DNA from: Microbulbifer elongatus
Lineage (GTDB): Bacteria > Pseudomonadota > Gammaproteobacteria > Pseudomonadales > Cellvibrionaceae
Assembly (NCBI RefSeq): GCF_020524885.1
Contig: NZ_JAIVKJ010000003.1
Coordinates: forward strand, 355,501 to 419,500
DNA length: 64,000 nt
Direction of reading: 5' to 3'
Under the pieces are notes generated by a model. The model was not told the origin of the DNA, ran no database searches, and was given only the letters and a program-made list of their open reading frames with translations. How positions within the stretch are numbered: position 1 is the stretch's first letter; each line of letters begins with the position of its first letter. Made by a program: the position numbers and the translations under genes. This document shows positions 42,536-51,653 of this stretch, piece after piece.

Positions 42536-43743
42536 AGAAGGCTGTTTGGTTAGTGCCCGATTTGATTGAGGGTTCAGGAGGTCATCGGACTATTCTTCAG
42601 CACGCTGATTTTATGCAGCAGTCAGGATGGGAAGTCGTTCTTTATCTTGAAGCTGCGACAGAAAGTTTTCGTGAATCGCCGTCTGCTTTAATTGAGCGAC
42701 TTTTCGGATATTCCTTCCCCGATGTTAGGGTCGGCTGGGAGACATTCGTTGCCGCCGATGCATATTTTGCTACTATTTGGTATTCCGCCAAAGTGGTTCG
42801 GGACATTCCAATAAAGTCTGAAAAATTTTATTTTGTCCAAGATTACGAAGCACTTTTTAACCCGATGGGTGATTCCTATTTGCAGGCTGAGAATTCTTAC
42901 CGTTATGGTTTGAAAGTAATAACAATTGGAAACTGGCTATCAAATAAACTTGAGTCTTCGTTCAATTGCCAAGCATCAGCGTTTGATTTTTGTGCTGATT
43001 TAGAGGTTTATCGGCCATTGAATAAGGTTGAACGAGAAAGCAATTCTATTTGTTTCGTTTATCAGCCGGAGAAGCCGAGGAGGTGTACTGTTATCGGCTT
43101 AGAGGCGTTAGCAATTGTTAAGCACTACATCCCAGAAGTGAAAATTTACTTGTTTGGATCAAGTGCCAAAAGCGATCTTCCGTTCGACCATGAAAACTTG
43201 GGTTTGCTAAATTTAGAAAAGTGCAATGAACTTTACAATCGCTGTAGTGTCGGTTTATGTATATCTTCCTCAAACCCCTCTCGAGTACCATTCGAAATGA
43301 TGGCGGCAGGGCTACCGGTTGTGGAGCTCTGGAGAGAGAATAACCTATATGATTTTGAAAGCGACACCGCGGTCCTGGCGGACCCAACTCCAGAGTCATT
43401 AGCGAAAGGTATCATTCAACTTATTTCGAACCCTGAACGCCGACATGAAATCTCGAACGCCTGTCAGATTTATATGGCTGGGCGCAATATTGAGTTTGGT
43501 TTGAGGCAATTCCTGGAAATTGTGGAAAGAGCGATAGCAGGAGACTGTGAGCCTAGATTTCGTCGTGGAATCTCATACGGTGGTGCCCCGGTCGTTGATG
43601 ATCATTTTAAATTTTCAATTTCACAAGGAAAGTCGCCCAAAATACTTAATTGGAAAGGGCGCTTGGTAGAGCGGCTTCCTTCGCCATTGCAATGGTTGGC
43701 AAGAAAGACTTACCGACACTTGAAGGGAGCTTTGGCCTCATGA
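42532..43743 (+). CDS. Glycosyltransferase, WsaF-like (GT4 fold)
   Basis: A 403-residue cytosolic glycosyltransferase. Resemblance to WsaF/rhamnan-type enzymes is seen in YFVQDYEALFNPMGDSYLQAENSYRYGLKVITIGNWL, and the C-terminal GT-B nucleotide-sugar site reads PSRVPFEMMAAGLPVVEL. The N-terminus IEGSGGHRTILQHADFMQQSG is the usual GT4 acceptor loop. The transferred sugar is unknown; rhamnose is only suggested by the family. GTG 42532 overlaps the methyltransferase stop, and its own stop overlaps the next start. Confidence 0.8.
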   Translation: MKKAVWLVPDLIEGSGGHRTILQHADFMQQSGWEVVLYLEAATESFRESPSALIERLFGYSFPDVRVGWETFVAADAYFATIWYSAKVVRDIPIKSEKFYFVQDYEALFNPMGDSYLQAENSYRYGLKVITIGNWLSNKLESSFNCQASAFDFCADLEVYRPLNKVERESNSICFVYQPEKPRRCTVIGLEALAIVKHYIPEVKIYLFGSSAKSDLPFDHENLGLLNLEKCNELYNRCSVGLCISSSNPSRVPFEMMAAGLPVVELWRENNLYDFESDTAVLADPTPESLAKGIIQLISNPERRHEISNACQIYMAGRNIEFGLRQFLEIVERAIAGDCEPRFRRGISYGGAPVVDDHFKFSISQGKSPKILNWKGRLVERLPSPLQWLARKTYRHLKGALAS

Positions 43744-45794
43744 ATTTTGTGACTGTTGACGTTTGGGATACCTTGTTGCGTCGGCGTTGCCACCCGGATG
43801 CGATTAAGATGGAGGCCGCTCGCTATCTTATATCTCTTTTGGGAGAGGCATTGCCATCTAAGTTTCGCTCACCAGATGAAATACTATCGTGGCGTCGTTC
43901 CGTAGAGCTCGAGATCGGGCTGCAGGCGCAGTCTCAGGGCCTGGACGATGAATACGAGATAAAGGACGTTCTTACCCTATTGGTGGAGAAGGTTACCGGG
44001 TCAGCTGCCAACGCTAAATTAGTGGATGCGGCCTTAAAGTTCGAATTCGAATTAGAGCTTGACGTAACCTATGTGGATCCTGAAATCACTTCTTTGATCA
44101 AAAGTCTTTCACCTTCAAAGTGTTATTTCATCAGTGATTTTTACATGGGTGCTGAATATCTCTCTAGTTTGCTTGAGAAGAATGGTGTCAATTTTCTTGA
44201 CGGCGGCATTTCCAGTTGCGATGTTGGCTTGAATAAAAGAAGTGGTAGGTTATTTGACTGGTTTTTAAATGAGTACAAGGTCGAGCTGGCTGAGTCTTCT
44301 CATATTCATATCGGTGATAATGAGTGGTCAGATAAAAAAAATCCAGAATCTAAATCTATTAATTCTATTCACTTTTTGCCGCCAGAAGAGCATAAGCTTA
44401 GGCTTATGAAGGAAAAGGTATACTTTTCTAGGGAGAGAACTTCCGAGCTGATTGAAAATGAATATAAAGCAGAACTTTTGGATCTTGATGAATTTGAAGC
44501 AATTGGAGTAGAGCACGCAAAGCTATTTTACGGATTCATCGATTTCATTATACGAGATGCGAATGCGAAGCGACTTGAAAAAGTGCTTTTCTTTACACGG
44601 GAAGGGGAGTTTTTTAAGAGATTATACGATTGCATAAATGAAAGCCTTCCTAGCTGGAGGAAAGGTCCGCAGTCGGAACTTCTTGAAGTTAGTCGAGTTG
44701 CTACCTTTTTTCCGTCATTAAGGGAAATCTCATTAAAGGAGTTAATGAGGCTTTGGAACCTTTATAGCTGTCAGTCAGTGAGGTCTCTATTTAAGTCTTT
44801 GGGGCTGGTTCCTGATACTTATATCGAGTATTTTGATAAATATCAAATTGAGCTTGATCAAATAATAGAATACCCATGGCAAGATGAAAGGGTCAAAAAA
44901 TTATTTTCTGACTTCGGGTTTCTTAAGCATCTGAGTGAGAGGCAAGAGTACCTTCGAGAATCTATCTTCAAATATTTTTATACGCGTGGGCTTTCAAATG
45001 ATTGTGGAAGAGTTGCAATTGTTGATATAGGTTGGCGCGGTACAATTCAAGATAATATTTGCTATTTGTTCCCGGAAGTTGAATTTACTGGTTACTATTT
45101 AGGTCTCCAAGTTTTTTTGAATGATCAGCCAAAAAATGCAACAAAAATTGCTTATGGTCCCGACTTAAATTTCGATTTTAGGGGGGAGTCACTGTTAAAT
45201 GCTGTTGCACCGCTTGAAATGCTCTGTAATTCTAAAAATGGCTCTGTTGTTGGGTTCAAGGAGGATGAGGGCGACATTCGTGCGGTCAAGAAAATCGATC
45301 AAAAGGAAAATAAAGTCTTTGAGGAGTTTACCGCGAAGTACCAGGATGGGGTCGAAAAGGCGGTCAAAACAATTTCTCGTCTAGAGCGGAAAATTTTAAT
45401 CAATCCTGTAATTCTTAGAGAATCGGCATTCAATAGTTGGCACTCAATAATTGAATCCCCTCATCCAGAAATTGCAAAGTCATACTTTTCTTTGTATCAC
45501 AATGAGGATTTTGGGGTTGGTGCTGTAGTCGATAAATCAACAGTAGTAACTTACTCTGATATATTGAAAGCAGTTTTTTTTAAAAAGAATAGACAATATC
45601 TAGTCGCGAAAATAAAAGACATTCAGTGGGTGGAAGGCTATAAGCGTCGCGCCGACTTGTCGCGGCTTCGGAGATTGATTTTTAGTCTGGTGCTGAAGCT
45701 TGCGACGGTTTATAAGCGATTTTTGATACGCAGAAGAGCGTATTCTAACTCGCCTTCTGTTATCTCAGGGTTGCGTGCAGTATTTCGTATATAA
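43740..45794 (+). CDS. HAD-superfamily protein with large C-terminal domain (COG5610-like)
   Basis: A 684-residue protein. The N-terminal HAD domain has the motif-I Asp pair in VDVWDTLLRRR, motif II CYFISDFYMGAEYL, and motif IV HIGDNEWSDKKNP. After ~270 comes a second conserved domain (KLFYGFIDFIIRDANAKRLEKVLFFTREGEFFKRLYD; VAIVDIGWRGTIQDNI), known from similar proteins in O-antigen and capsule loci but of unproven role. ATG 43740 overlaps the upstream stop (ATGA); an upstream extension in this frame is not used. It is probably a glycan-modifying or glycan-precursor enzyme. AT-rich. Confidence 0.75.
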   Translation: MNFVTVDVWDTLLRRRCHPDAIKMEAARYLISLLGEALPSKFRSPDEILSWRRSVELEIGLQAQSQGLDDEYEIKDVLTLLVEKVTGSAANAKLVDAALKFEFELELDVTYVDPEITSLIKSLSPSKCYFISDFYMGAEYLSSLLEKNGVNFLDGGISSCDVGLNKRSGRLFDWFLNEYKVELAESSHIHIGDNEWSDKKNPESKSINSIHFLPPEEHKLRLMKEKVYFSRERTSELIENEYKAELLDLDEFEAIGVEHAKLFYGFIDFIIRDANAKRLEKVLFFTREGEFFKRLYDCINESLPSWRKGPQSELLEVSRVATFFPSLREISLKELMRLWNLYSCQSVRSLFKSLGLVPDTYIEYFDKYQIELDQIIEYPWQDERVKKLFSDFGFLKHLSERQEYLRESIFKYFYTRGLSNDCGRVAIVDIGWRGTIQDNICYLFPEVEFTGYYLGLQVFLNDQPKNATKIAYGPDLNFDFRGESLLNAVAPLEMLCNSKNGSVVGFKEDEGDIRAVKKIDQKENKVFEEFTAKYQDGVEKAVKTISRLERKILINPVILRESAFNSWHSIIESPHPEIAKSYFSLYHNEDFGVGAVVDKSTVVTYSDILKAVFFKKNRQYLVAKIKDIQWVEGYKRRADLSRLRRLIFSLVLKLATVYKRFLIRRRAYSNSPSVISGLRAVFRI

Positions 45795-45941
45795 ATATTT
45801 TGCTCGTGAACCTAAATCTGCTTGGTTTGGTTTGTTGCAGTGTGAGCGGTGTTTAGTCTTAATTTGGTAGATTTCGAGAGCTACATTGGGTGTATTCAAT
45901 TTTATCCTGTTTCATGACTGTCGGTAGCTTGTGGTGATTTA

Positions 45942-47363
45942 ATGAAAATTTGCTTTTGTATAAGTGGGCAGGTTCGAGGTGAATCGAAATCTTTGCTTAC
46001 ACTTAAGGATCAGATTTCGGCACTCCTCGAGTTCGCAGAGGTTACCGTAATTTTTAGTGTCTGGGACAAGTCCTCTATTAAACTGGATGGCGCCTTTTGG
46101 TTTTCCCAGGTGAGTAGAATTTTTGAGCCAAGAATGGCTGAGCTGATCCCTGTTTCTTATTACGGAGATCAATTCTGGGGGAATTTTCCGAAGACAAAAA
46201 TGCGTCTTTTAAAAGAGAGCTCAAGGCCTGTTGCAGGCGAAATTGAGGGTTTATTTCCCGATGCTATTGTTGATGTCGAGGAAAACAATCTTGATCTTGA
46301 ATTTGACACTCCTAAGTTCGATAAAAATTCAATAAGAATGCTTTATAAAAGATGGAGGTGCAATGAGATCAAGAAAAAGGTCGAAAGAAATTACGGTGAG
46401 AAGTTCGATGTCGTAGTCGTCACAAGGCCTGACTTACTGTTACATGTAAACTTAGAGCATCTGCAGAGATCTAAGTTTAAGTTGCCAAAAATTGACGAGG
46501 TTTTTGTCCCGAGCGCGAATACACGAGATGGGATTACGAACGATGTGCTTGCCTATGGTGCTTCAAAGGCAATGGATGATTACTGCTCGTTGTTTTATAA
46601 GGTAGCCATGCCGAGCTGGCATGGAATTCATAAAGAGTTAGCTCGGCATCTAGCGGATGTTGGCTTGAGTGAAAGGCAAGCGGAGCTCATTCAGTCCAAT
46701 GGTATCGAAAGGGGGAAGCTATTATCCTATGAGGATATAAAAGGCGATAATGCCTTTATCGACGATCTGCTTGCGCATTGTTCGAATAATTCTGAAGTTA
46801 ATCCAGATTGGTCTAGTGAGGAGAGGGCATCCTTCTATAGTTTTGTGCAGCGAAAGCAGCAGGATGAAGGTCTGCATAAGGATAGATTCTATAGCCTAAT
46901 TAAAGGCGACCTATCATTAATCGAGTGCAATGATTTTAGTAAAGATCGTGGTAAATACGTTCTCGATAGTTTTTTAAGTAATATAGAAGTATTAAAGCTT
47001 ACATCCGAAAGCGCCATTATTGACTTTATTCCTGAGCGCCTTAGAGGGGAAAAGCTCGACCGTAATTTGAAACGTTTATTTCAGACAAAAAAATTTCAAG
47101 GATACGTTAAAGCGCAATACATAATCGACTGCTTTGAACGACGTGATATCGCTTCTCTGTGTTCTGATTTCGATGTGCGTGATGTTCATGACGTCACGGG
47201 CGACATAGCCGATAAGTATAGAGATTTTGCATTGGAGCTAGAAAATGTAGACCTTGATAGTGCATTTAAATTGATGAAAATTGCATTGTCCATTCGCCCA
47301 GGTGGTCCTTTTATCAAGAAAAAACTTGAAGAGTATTCACGGAAGTTAGAATTGGAAATATGA
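45942..47363 (+). CDS. Unrecognised protein in the polysaccharide cluster, possibly glycosyltransferase-like
   Basis: A 473-residue protein with no signal peptide or membrane helix. Its opening MKICFCISGQVRGESKSLLTLKDQI and the later KFDVVVVTRPDLLLHVNL, then NDVLAYGASKAMDDYCSLF, are arranged like small nucleotide-sugar-dependent glycosyltransferases of capsule loci: a first strand, a polar RPD in place of DxD, then an acceptor loop. I cannot assign a family. The C-terminal ~170 residues are helical. A 147-nt gap precedes it, so it may have its own promoter. It overlaps the next gene by 4 nt. Confidence 0.6.
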   Translation: MKICFCISGQVRGESKSLLTLKDQISALLEFAEVTVIFSVWDKSSIKLDGAFWFSQVSRIFEPRMAELIPVSYYGDQFWGNFPKTKMRLLKESSRPVAGEIEGLFPDAIVDVEENNLDLEFDTPKFDKNSIRMLYKRWRCNEIKKKVERNYGEKFDVVVVTRPDLLLHVNLEHLQRSKFKLPKIDEVFVPSANTRDGITNDVLAYGASKAMDDYCSLFYKVAMPSWHGIHKELARHLADVGLSERQAELIQSNGIERGKLLSYEDIKGDNAFIDDLLAHCSNNSEVNPDWSSEERASFYSFVQRKQQDEGLHKDRFYSLIKGDLSLIECNDFSKDRGKYVLDSFLSNIEVLKLTSESAIIDFIPERLRGEKLDRNLKRLFQTKKFQGYVKAQYIIDCFERRDIASLCSDFDVRDVHDVTGDIADKYRDFALELENVDLDSAFKLMKIALSIRPGGPFIKKKLEEYSRKLELEI

Positions 47364-47743
47364 GAAAGTTAATCGTAGATCTAGATGGTACTATCACCTT
47401 AGCCAATACTTCAAATTATCGTGAGGTTCTGCCAAATATTCCATTAATCGAAAAATTGCGAGACTATAAAGAGCAGGGTGGATTTTCCATCGTGATTTCT
47501 ACTGCCAGAAACATGAGGACTTATGAAGGTAGTGTGGGAAAAATTAACGTGCATACACTACCAGTTATCATTGAGTGGCTCGATAATCATAACGTTCCGT
47601 ACGATGAAATTCTCGTTGGTAAGCCTTGGTGCGGATTCGAAGGTTTTTACATTGATGACCGTGCTATTCGGCCTTCAGAGTTCTGTTCTATGACCTATCA
47701 GGAGCTTTCTGAGCTTATCGAAAAGGATAAGGTATGTTCCTGA
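47360..47743 (+). CDS. Small HAD phosphatase of the capsule type
   Basis: A 127-residue HAD-fold protein with nucleophile motif LIVDLDGTIT (D7, D9), motif II VISTARN and motif IV YIDDRAI. Small HADs of this sort occur in capsule clusters, where they dephosphorylate sugar-phosphate precursors or act on a nucleotide-linked group. It overlaps both neighbours, placing it in one translation unit with the nucleotidyltransferase-kinase. Confidence 0.8.
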   Translation: MRKLIVDLDGTITLANTSNYREVLPNIPLIEKLRDYKEQGGFSIVISTARNMRTYEGSVGKINVHTLPVIIEWLDNHNVPYDEILVGKPWCGFEGFYIDDRAIRPSEFCSMTYQELSELIEKDKVCS

Positions 47744-49314
47744 TTATGTCTGGCTCTTATATATTGCAAGAGTTAAATGCAGAGTTTGGCAGGATACCAC
47801 CTAGTTTTTTACCACTTGGGAATCGGAGGCTATTTCGACATCAATTGAATTTGGTGCCAAAAGGTGAGGCTGCTTACATATCTATCCCTGATGACTACAG
47901 TATTTCAGATTCAGACATTAAATGGCTGCGCGATAATAAAGTATCAATACTTCGGACAGATCCAGCTTTGACCCTTGGTGAAGGCTTGGTGTCATGTCTA
48001 AGTCTTATTGATGAGCCTACTCATTCATCTTGTAGACTGCTTTTCGGAGATACGTTGCTTGAAAAGTTGCCAGAAGGGATGGATGTTATCGCTTCTGCTA
48101 AAACTCGAGATAATTACCGCTGGTCGAAAGTAAACAGCGCTGGAATTTATTGGGAGTCTGGTGAATTTGACGCCAATGGTGTCGTCTGCGGGTATTTTTG
48201 CTTTAGTAGTCCAAAGACGTTACTCGCATGTCTCACCAAGGAGAAATGGGATTTTATTTCAGGAGTAGAGCGATACAGGAAAGAAGTAGGGCTGTCTGAA
48301 GTGGAGGCTAAAGGTTGGTATGACTTTGGACATATAAATACTTATTATCAGTCTAAAGCGTCTTTCACAACACAAAGATCTTTTAATGAACTAAAAATTA
48401 CGCGTAGCTTCATTGAGAAATCTAGTGAGAATGTTGGAAAAATCAAGGCCGAAGGTAATTGGTTTTCTTCACTGCCTGCCTCAATGAGGCTTTATACTCC
48501 ACTCTACTTGGGCGGCAGCGAGTGTGGCTCGGCTTCTTACAGCTATAGTCTGGAATACTTGTATAATATTTCACTTAGTGAGCTCTTTGTTTTTTCTGAA
48601 GTTCCCCCTTTTGTTTGGGACAGGATACTGGATCGCTGTTTCGAGTTTTTAAATGACTGTTTAATTTATAAGTCTCCCCCGCATTCGGTTTCTCAAGATA
48701 TCAATGATTTATTGTTCCTGAAAACTAGGGAGCGAGTGGCTAGATTTTGCTCTTTGAAGGATTTGGATCCAGATAAGAAATGGAATTTCAATGGATCCGT
48801 GAAGTCCTCAATTAATGAACTCATGTTGGCGAGTCAGCAAAAAATTGTTTTACCTGATCGTTCGCCAACGTTGATGCATGGAGATTTTTGCTTTAGTAAT
48901 ATTTTGTATGATTTTAGGACCGATCGAATCAAAGTTATTGACCCTAGAGGGATGACCCTTTCAGGTGAGACGACTATTTACGGTGATGTTCGTTATGATA
49001 TAGCAAAGCTTTCGCACTCAATATTGGGTATGTATGACTATATTGTAGCCGGTTATCATACGACCCATATAGATTGGAATGCTGGAGAAATAGAGTTTGA
49101 AATTAATGGCCGTGAAATCCAGGAATCCATTCAAAATAATTTTTGCAATATGGTTGAAAAATTTTACGGATTAAGTCGGGAGTGTTTATTTGCGATGCAA
49201 ATACAACTGTTTTTGTCGATGTTGCCATTGCATTCTGATGATCCTACTCGTCAGGCAGGTCTTTTTGCAAACGCGTTTCGATTGTTTGGGTTACTGGGGC
49301 GAGGCGAAGAATGA
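47734..49314 (+). CDS. Predicted bifunctional nucleotidyltransferase-like / APH-like kinase
   Basis: A 526-residue fusion. The first ~220 residues look like a divergent sugar-nucleotidyltransferase (FLPLGNRRLFRHQLNL; CRLLFGDTLL; VCGYFCFSSPKTLL; WYDFGHINTYYQ), but the usual G-x-G-T-R-x9-K signature is degraded, so activity is doubtful. Residues ~225-520 are an aminoglycoside-phosphotransferase/choline-kinase-like domain with the catalytic loop LMHGDFCFSNILYD and the metal-binding IKVIDPRG. Neighbouring HAD phosphatase and nucleotidyltransferase genes suggest a pathway that phosphorylates, activates and trims a small molecule for glycan decoration. Start ATG 47734; the ATG at 47746 is also possible. 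Confidence 0.65.
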   Translation: MFLIMSGSYILQELNAEFGRIPPSFLPLGNRRLFRHQLNLVPKGEAAYISIPDDYSISDSDIKWLRDNKVSILRTDPALTLGEGLVSCLSLIDEPTHSSCRLLFGDTLLEKLPEGMDVIASAKTRDNYRWSKVNSAGIYWESGEFDANGVVCGYFCFSSPKTLLACLTKEKWDFISGVERYRKEVGLSEVEAKGWYDFGHINTYYQSKASFTTQRSFNELKITRSFIEKSSENVGKIKAEGNWFSSLPASMRLYTPLYLGGSECGSASYSYSLEYLYNISLSELFVFSEVPPFVWDRILDRCFEFLNDCLIYKSPPHSVSQDINDLLFLKTRERVARFCSLKDLDPDKKWNFNGSVKSSINELMLASQQKIVLPDRSPTLMHGDFCFSNILYDFRTDRIKVIDPRGMTLSGETTIYGDVRYDIAKLSHSILGMYDYIVAGYHTTHIDWNAGEIEFEINGREIQESIQNNFCNMVEKFYGLSRECLFAMQIQLFLSMLPLHSDDPTRQAGLFANAFRLFGLLGRGEE

Positions 49315-50030
49315 TTGTAATCCCAATGGCCGGTTTGAGTTCGCGTTTTTTCAACGCTGGATATACAAAGCCTAAGTATATGCTTGAGGCACACAATGAG
49401 ACGTTGTTTGCTCATTCGGTTAGAAGCTTTCAGAAGTATTTTTCTAGTGAATACTTTTTGTTTGTGGTCCGCGATATTTATGATACTGAAAATTTTGTGA
49501 ACGCTCAGGCGGATTATCTAGGTATTAAGTATTTTAGTGTTTTTGTCTTGGAGGAGGCGACTCGCGGGCAGGCTGAAACTGTTGCGCTAGCTCTCTTTTC
49601 CGGTAACTATAGCGGTCAAAGTTTGACCATTTTCAATATCGATACCTTTCGACCAAATTTTATACACCCGGATTTGAAGCTGATGGATGATGGTTATTTG
49701 GAGGTTTTTAAAGGGAGCGGGAGCAATTGGTCGTTTGTCAGACCTATTAATAGCGATAGCACCTTGATTTCGGAGGCTACTGAGAAGGACCCTATATCGA
49801 ACTTATGCAGCACAGGTCTGTATCACTTTAGCAGTGTGGATGACTTTTTAATGGCATTTGAGCGTTATGAATCTTTAGGGCCAGATAAATGGGTACGCGG
49901 TGAATTATATATCGCGCCTATTTATAATTACTTGATTTCCGCTGGTAAAAAAATTCACTATAACCTCATTGACAGAGATTCTGTAATTTTTTGCGGTACC
50001 CCTGCGGAATACAGCGCGTTTTTAGGCTGA
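49311..50030 (+). CDS. Nucleotidyltransferase (NTP-transferase family)
   Basis: A 239-residue protein with the nucleotidyltransferase start MIVIPMAGLSSRFFNAGYTKPKYML, corresponding to G-x-G-x-R-...-PK, then TRGQAETVALAL and LTIFNIDTFRP (metal-binding Asp region). It likely makes an NDP- or CMP-activated sugar or small molecule. The activated compound is unknown. ATG 49311 overlaps the stop of the kinase fusion gene, so the two products probably act in sequence. Confidence 0.8.
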   Translation: MIVIPMAGLSSRFFNAGYTKPKYMLEAHNETLFAHSVRSFQKYFSSEYFLFVVRDIYDTENFVNAQADYLGIKYFSVFVLEEATRGQAETVALALFSGNYSGQSLTIFNIDTFRPNFIHPDLKLMDDGYLEVFKGSGSNWSFVRPINSDSTLISEATEKDPISNLCSTGLYHFSSVDDFLMAFERYESLGPDKWVRGELYIAPIYNYLISAGKKIHYNLIDRDSVIFCGTPAEYSAFLG

Positions 50031-50169
50031 GATTATTTTGCGTCAATCAACTTTGGTGAGTTATGGATTTTGTTGTACTATTTAAGCTGTTTTGTGAATT
50101 CGCGTTTTATGGTGCCTGAGCCTTTGTGAAAGAGGCTTTCTTGATTTACTTTTTCAGGGTCTTGTATTG

Positions 50170-51339
50170 GTGTCTAATTTTTTGAGGCGGCCGCGAGTGA
50201 GTGCTCCTGCTAACCGACGATTGGTATTTTTAATTAACGTCGATTGGTACTTTCTTCTTCATTGGTGCGATCGGGCGCTTGCAGCAAGAGATAGCGGTTT
50301 TGAGGTTTGGGTATTAACTAAGATTACGAAGGCCGAACACAAATCTAAAATTGAATCTTTTGGTTTTTCGGTTGTAGATCTTCCAATCTCTAGACATAGT
50401 GTAAACCCGTTTCGGGAAGTTTTCGCTTTATACTGTGCTCTGAAAGCGGTTATAAAGATTGATCCGCTTATTCTGCATGCTGTTACTATTAAACCTATTT
50501 TTTATTCTTCTTTCATTTGCAGGCAAAAAAAACTGCGCCTTATATGTAGTTTTCCCGGACTAGGATCGCTTCCAAAGTATGATTCGATCCTGGGGCGAAC
50601 GTTCTGGTTCGCAGTAAGGGCAATCTGCGCCCGCGGTCTATCATCGAATAATGTGAAGGTGATTTTTGAGAATGAACGCGATCTTGAGCTTTTATGTTCC
50701 GCTGGGTTTAAGTTTTTTAGTGTTGATGTAGTAAAAGGTGCTGGTGTTGACACTAGTCTATTTAGGCCCGTTGGGTTACCGGAGCTAAAAACGATAAAAG
50801 TCTTGTTTGCTGCGAGACTCTTACGGAACAAGGGCCTGAGTGAGTTGGTGACAGCGGTTAAGGCATTAAATGAGCGCAAGCAATGTTTCGAGTTGCATGT
50901 GGCGGGGATCCTTGATGAGGTTCATCCCGAAGGGTTAACTGAATCAGAGGTTGAAAGCTTGTGTGATAAACCCTTTGTGGTTTGGCACGGCCATATCAGT
51001 GATATGTCGTCAATTATAGGGCGCTGCCACATAGTTTGTCTTCCTACGACTTACGGCGAAGGAATTCCACGGATTTTGATCGAGGGCGCTGCGTGTGGCC
51101 GAGCATTAGTGGCTACAGATATTCCCGGTTGTAGGGATGTTGTCTTTGATGATTTTAATGGTGTTTTGATCCAGCCAAATTGCGCTTTGGAGCTAGAGCG
51201 AGCTCTATTATTGTTTGCCGAACAGCCACACCTTTTCGAATCGTATGGGGCGAATGGTCGCTCCCTTGTTGAGGCTGAGATGTCAAACAGTATTATTATA
51301 AAAAAGACACTAGAAATTTATAATGCTTCTCTTATTTGA
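50170..51339 (+). CDS. Glycosyltransferase family 4 protein
   Basis: A ~389-residue GT-B enzyme of the PglA/WbpV-like branch. The acceptor-side N-terminus is VFLINVDWYFLLHWCDRALAA and the donor site LPTTYGEGIPRILIEGAACGRALVATDIPGC, with the E-x7-E motif. GAGVDTSLFRP and VLFAARLLRNKGL are typical of Glycos_transf_1 proteins. It is the last gene of the AT-rich cluster. GTG 50170 has AGGG 9 nt upstream; a TTG one codon earlier is equally open. Confidence 0.85.
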   Translation: MSNFLRRPRVSAPANRRLVFLINVDWYFLLHWCDRALAARDSGFEVWVLTKITKAEHKSKIESFGFSVVDLPISRHSVNPFREVFALYCALKAVIKIDPLILHAVTIKPIFYSSFICRQKKLRLICSFPGLGSLPKYDSILGRTFWFAVRAICARGLSSNNVKVIFENERDLELLCSAGFKFFSVDVVKGAGVDTSLFRPVGLPELKTIKVLFAARLLRNKGLSELVTAVKALNERKQCFELHVAGILDEVHPEGLTESEVESLCDKPFVVWHGHISDMSSIIGRCHIVCLPTTYGEGIPRILIEGAACGRALVATDIPGCRDVVFDDFNGVLIQPNCALELERALLLFAEQPHLFESYGANGRSLVEAEMSNSIIIKKTLEIYNASLI

Positions 51340-51653
51340 GCGGTTGGCAAGTTCTTAGTCATTGCATGTGGTCCGTATAATGAGCAGATAGCGAATCCTA
51401 GTTCTCCCGCGTACACTGAAGTCGTTCCAAGCGCGAACAATGATGAAATCACGCTATACGAACCCCAGAGCGCTCAGGTGCTGAAGGACGTTGGGGTGGG
51501 GCGGCTGGTGAAGGAGGTTTGCTGGAGTACGAAACATCCGATATTAAGGTTCTGAAGGATCTTGAGGAAGGGGCCGACGCTTGAAGCCTGTGATTGTTTA
51601 TCCGCACTAATCCAAGTAAAACATGAGTCAGATATACCTTGAATTATTTTAGC
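51340..51653 (+). pseudogene. Gene remnants at the cluster edge
   Basis: Short open fragments in two frames read ITLYEPQSAQVLKDVGVGRLV (about 51453-51515) and LLEYETSDIKVLKDLEEGADA with a stop at about 51580. Both contain VLKD and look like related pieces of one lost coding region joined by frameshifts. GC content rises again here, so this marks the right boundary of the AT-rich block. I do not recognise the family. Confidence 0.35.
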
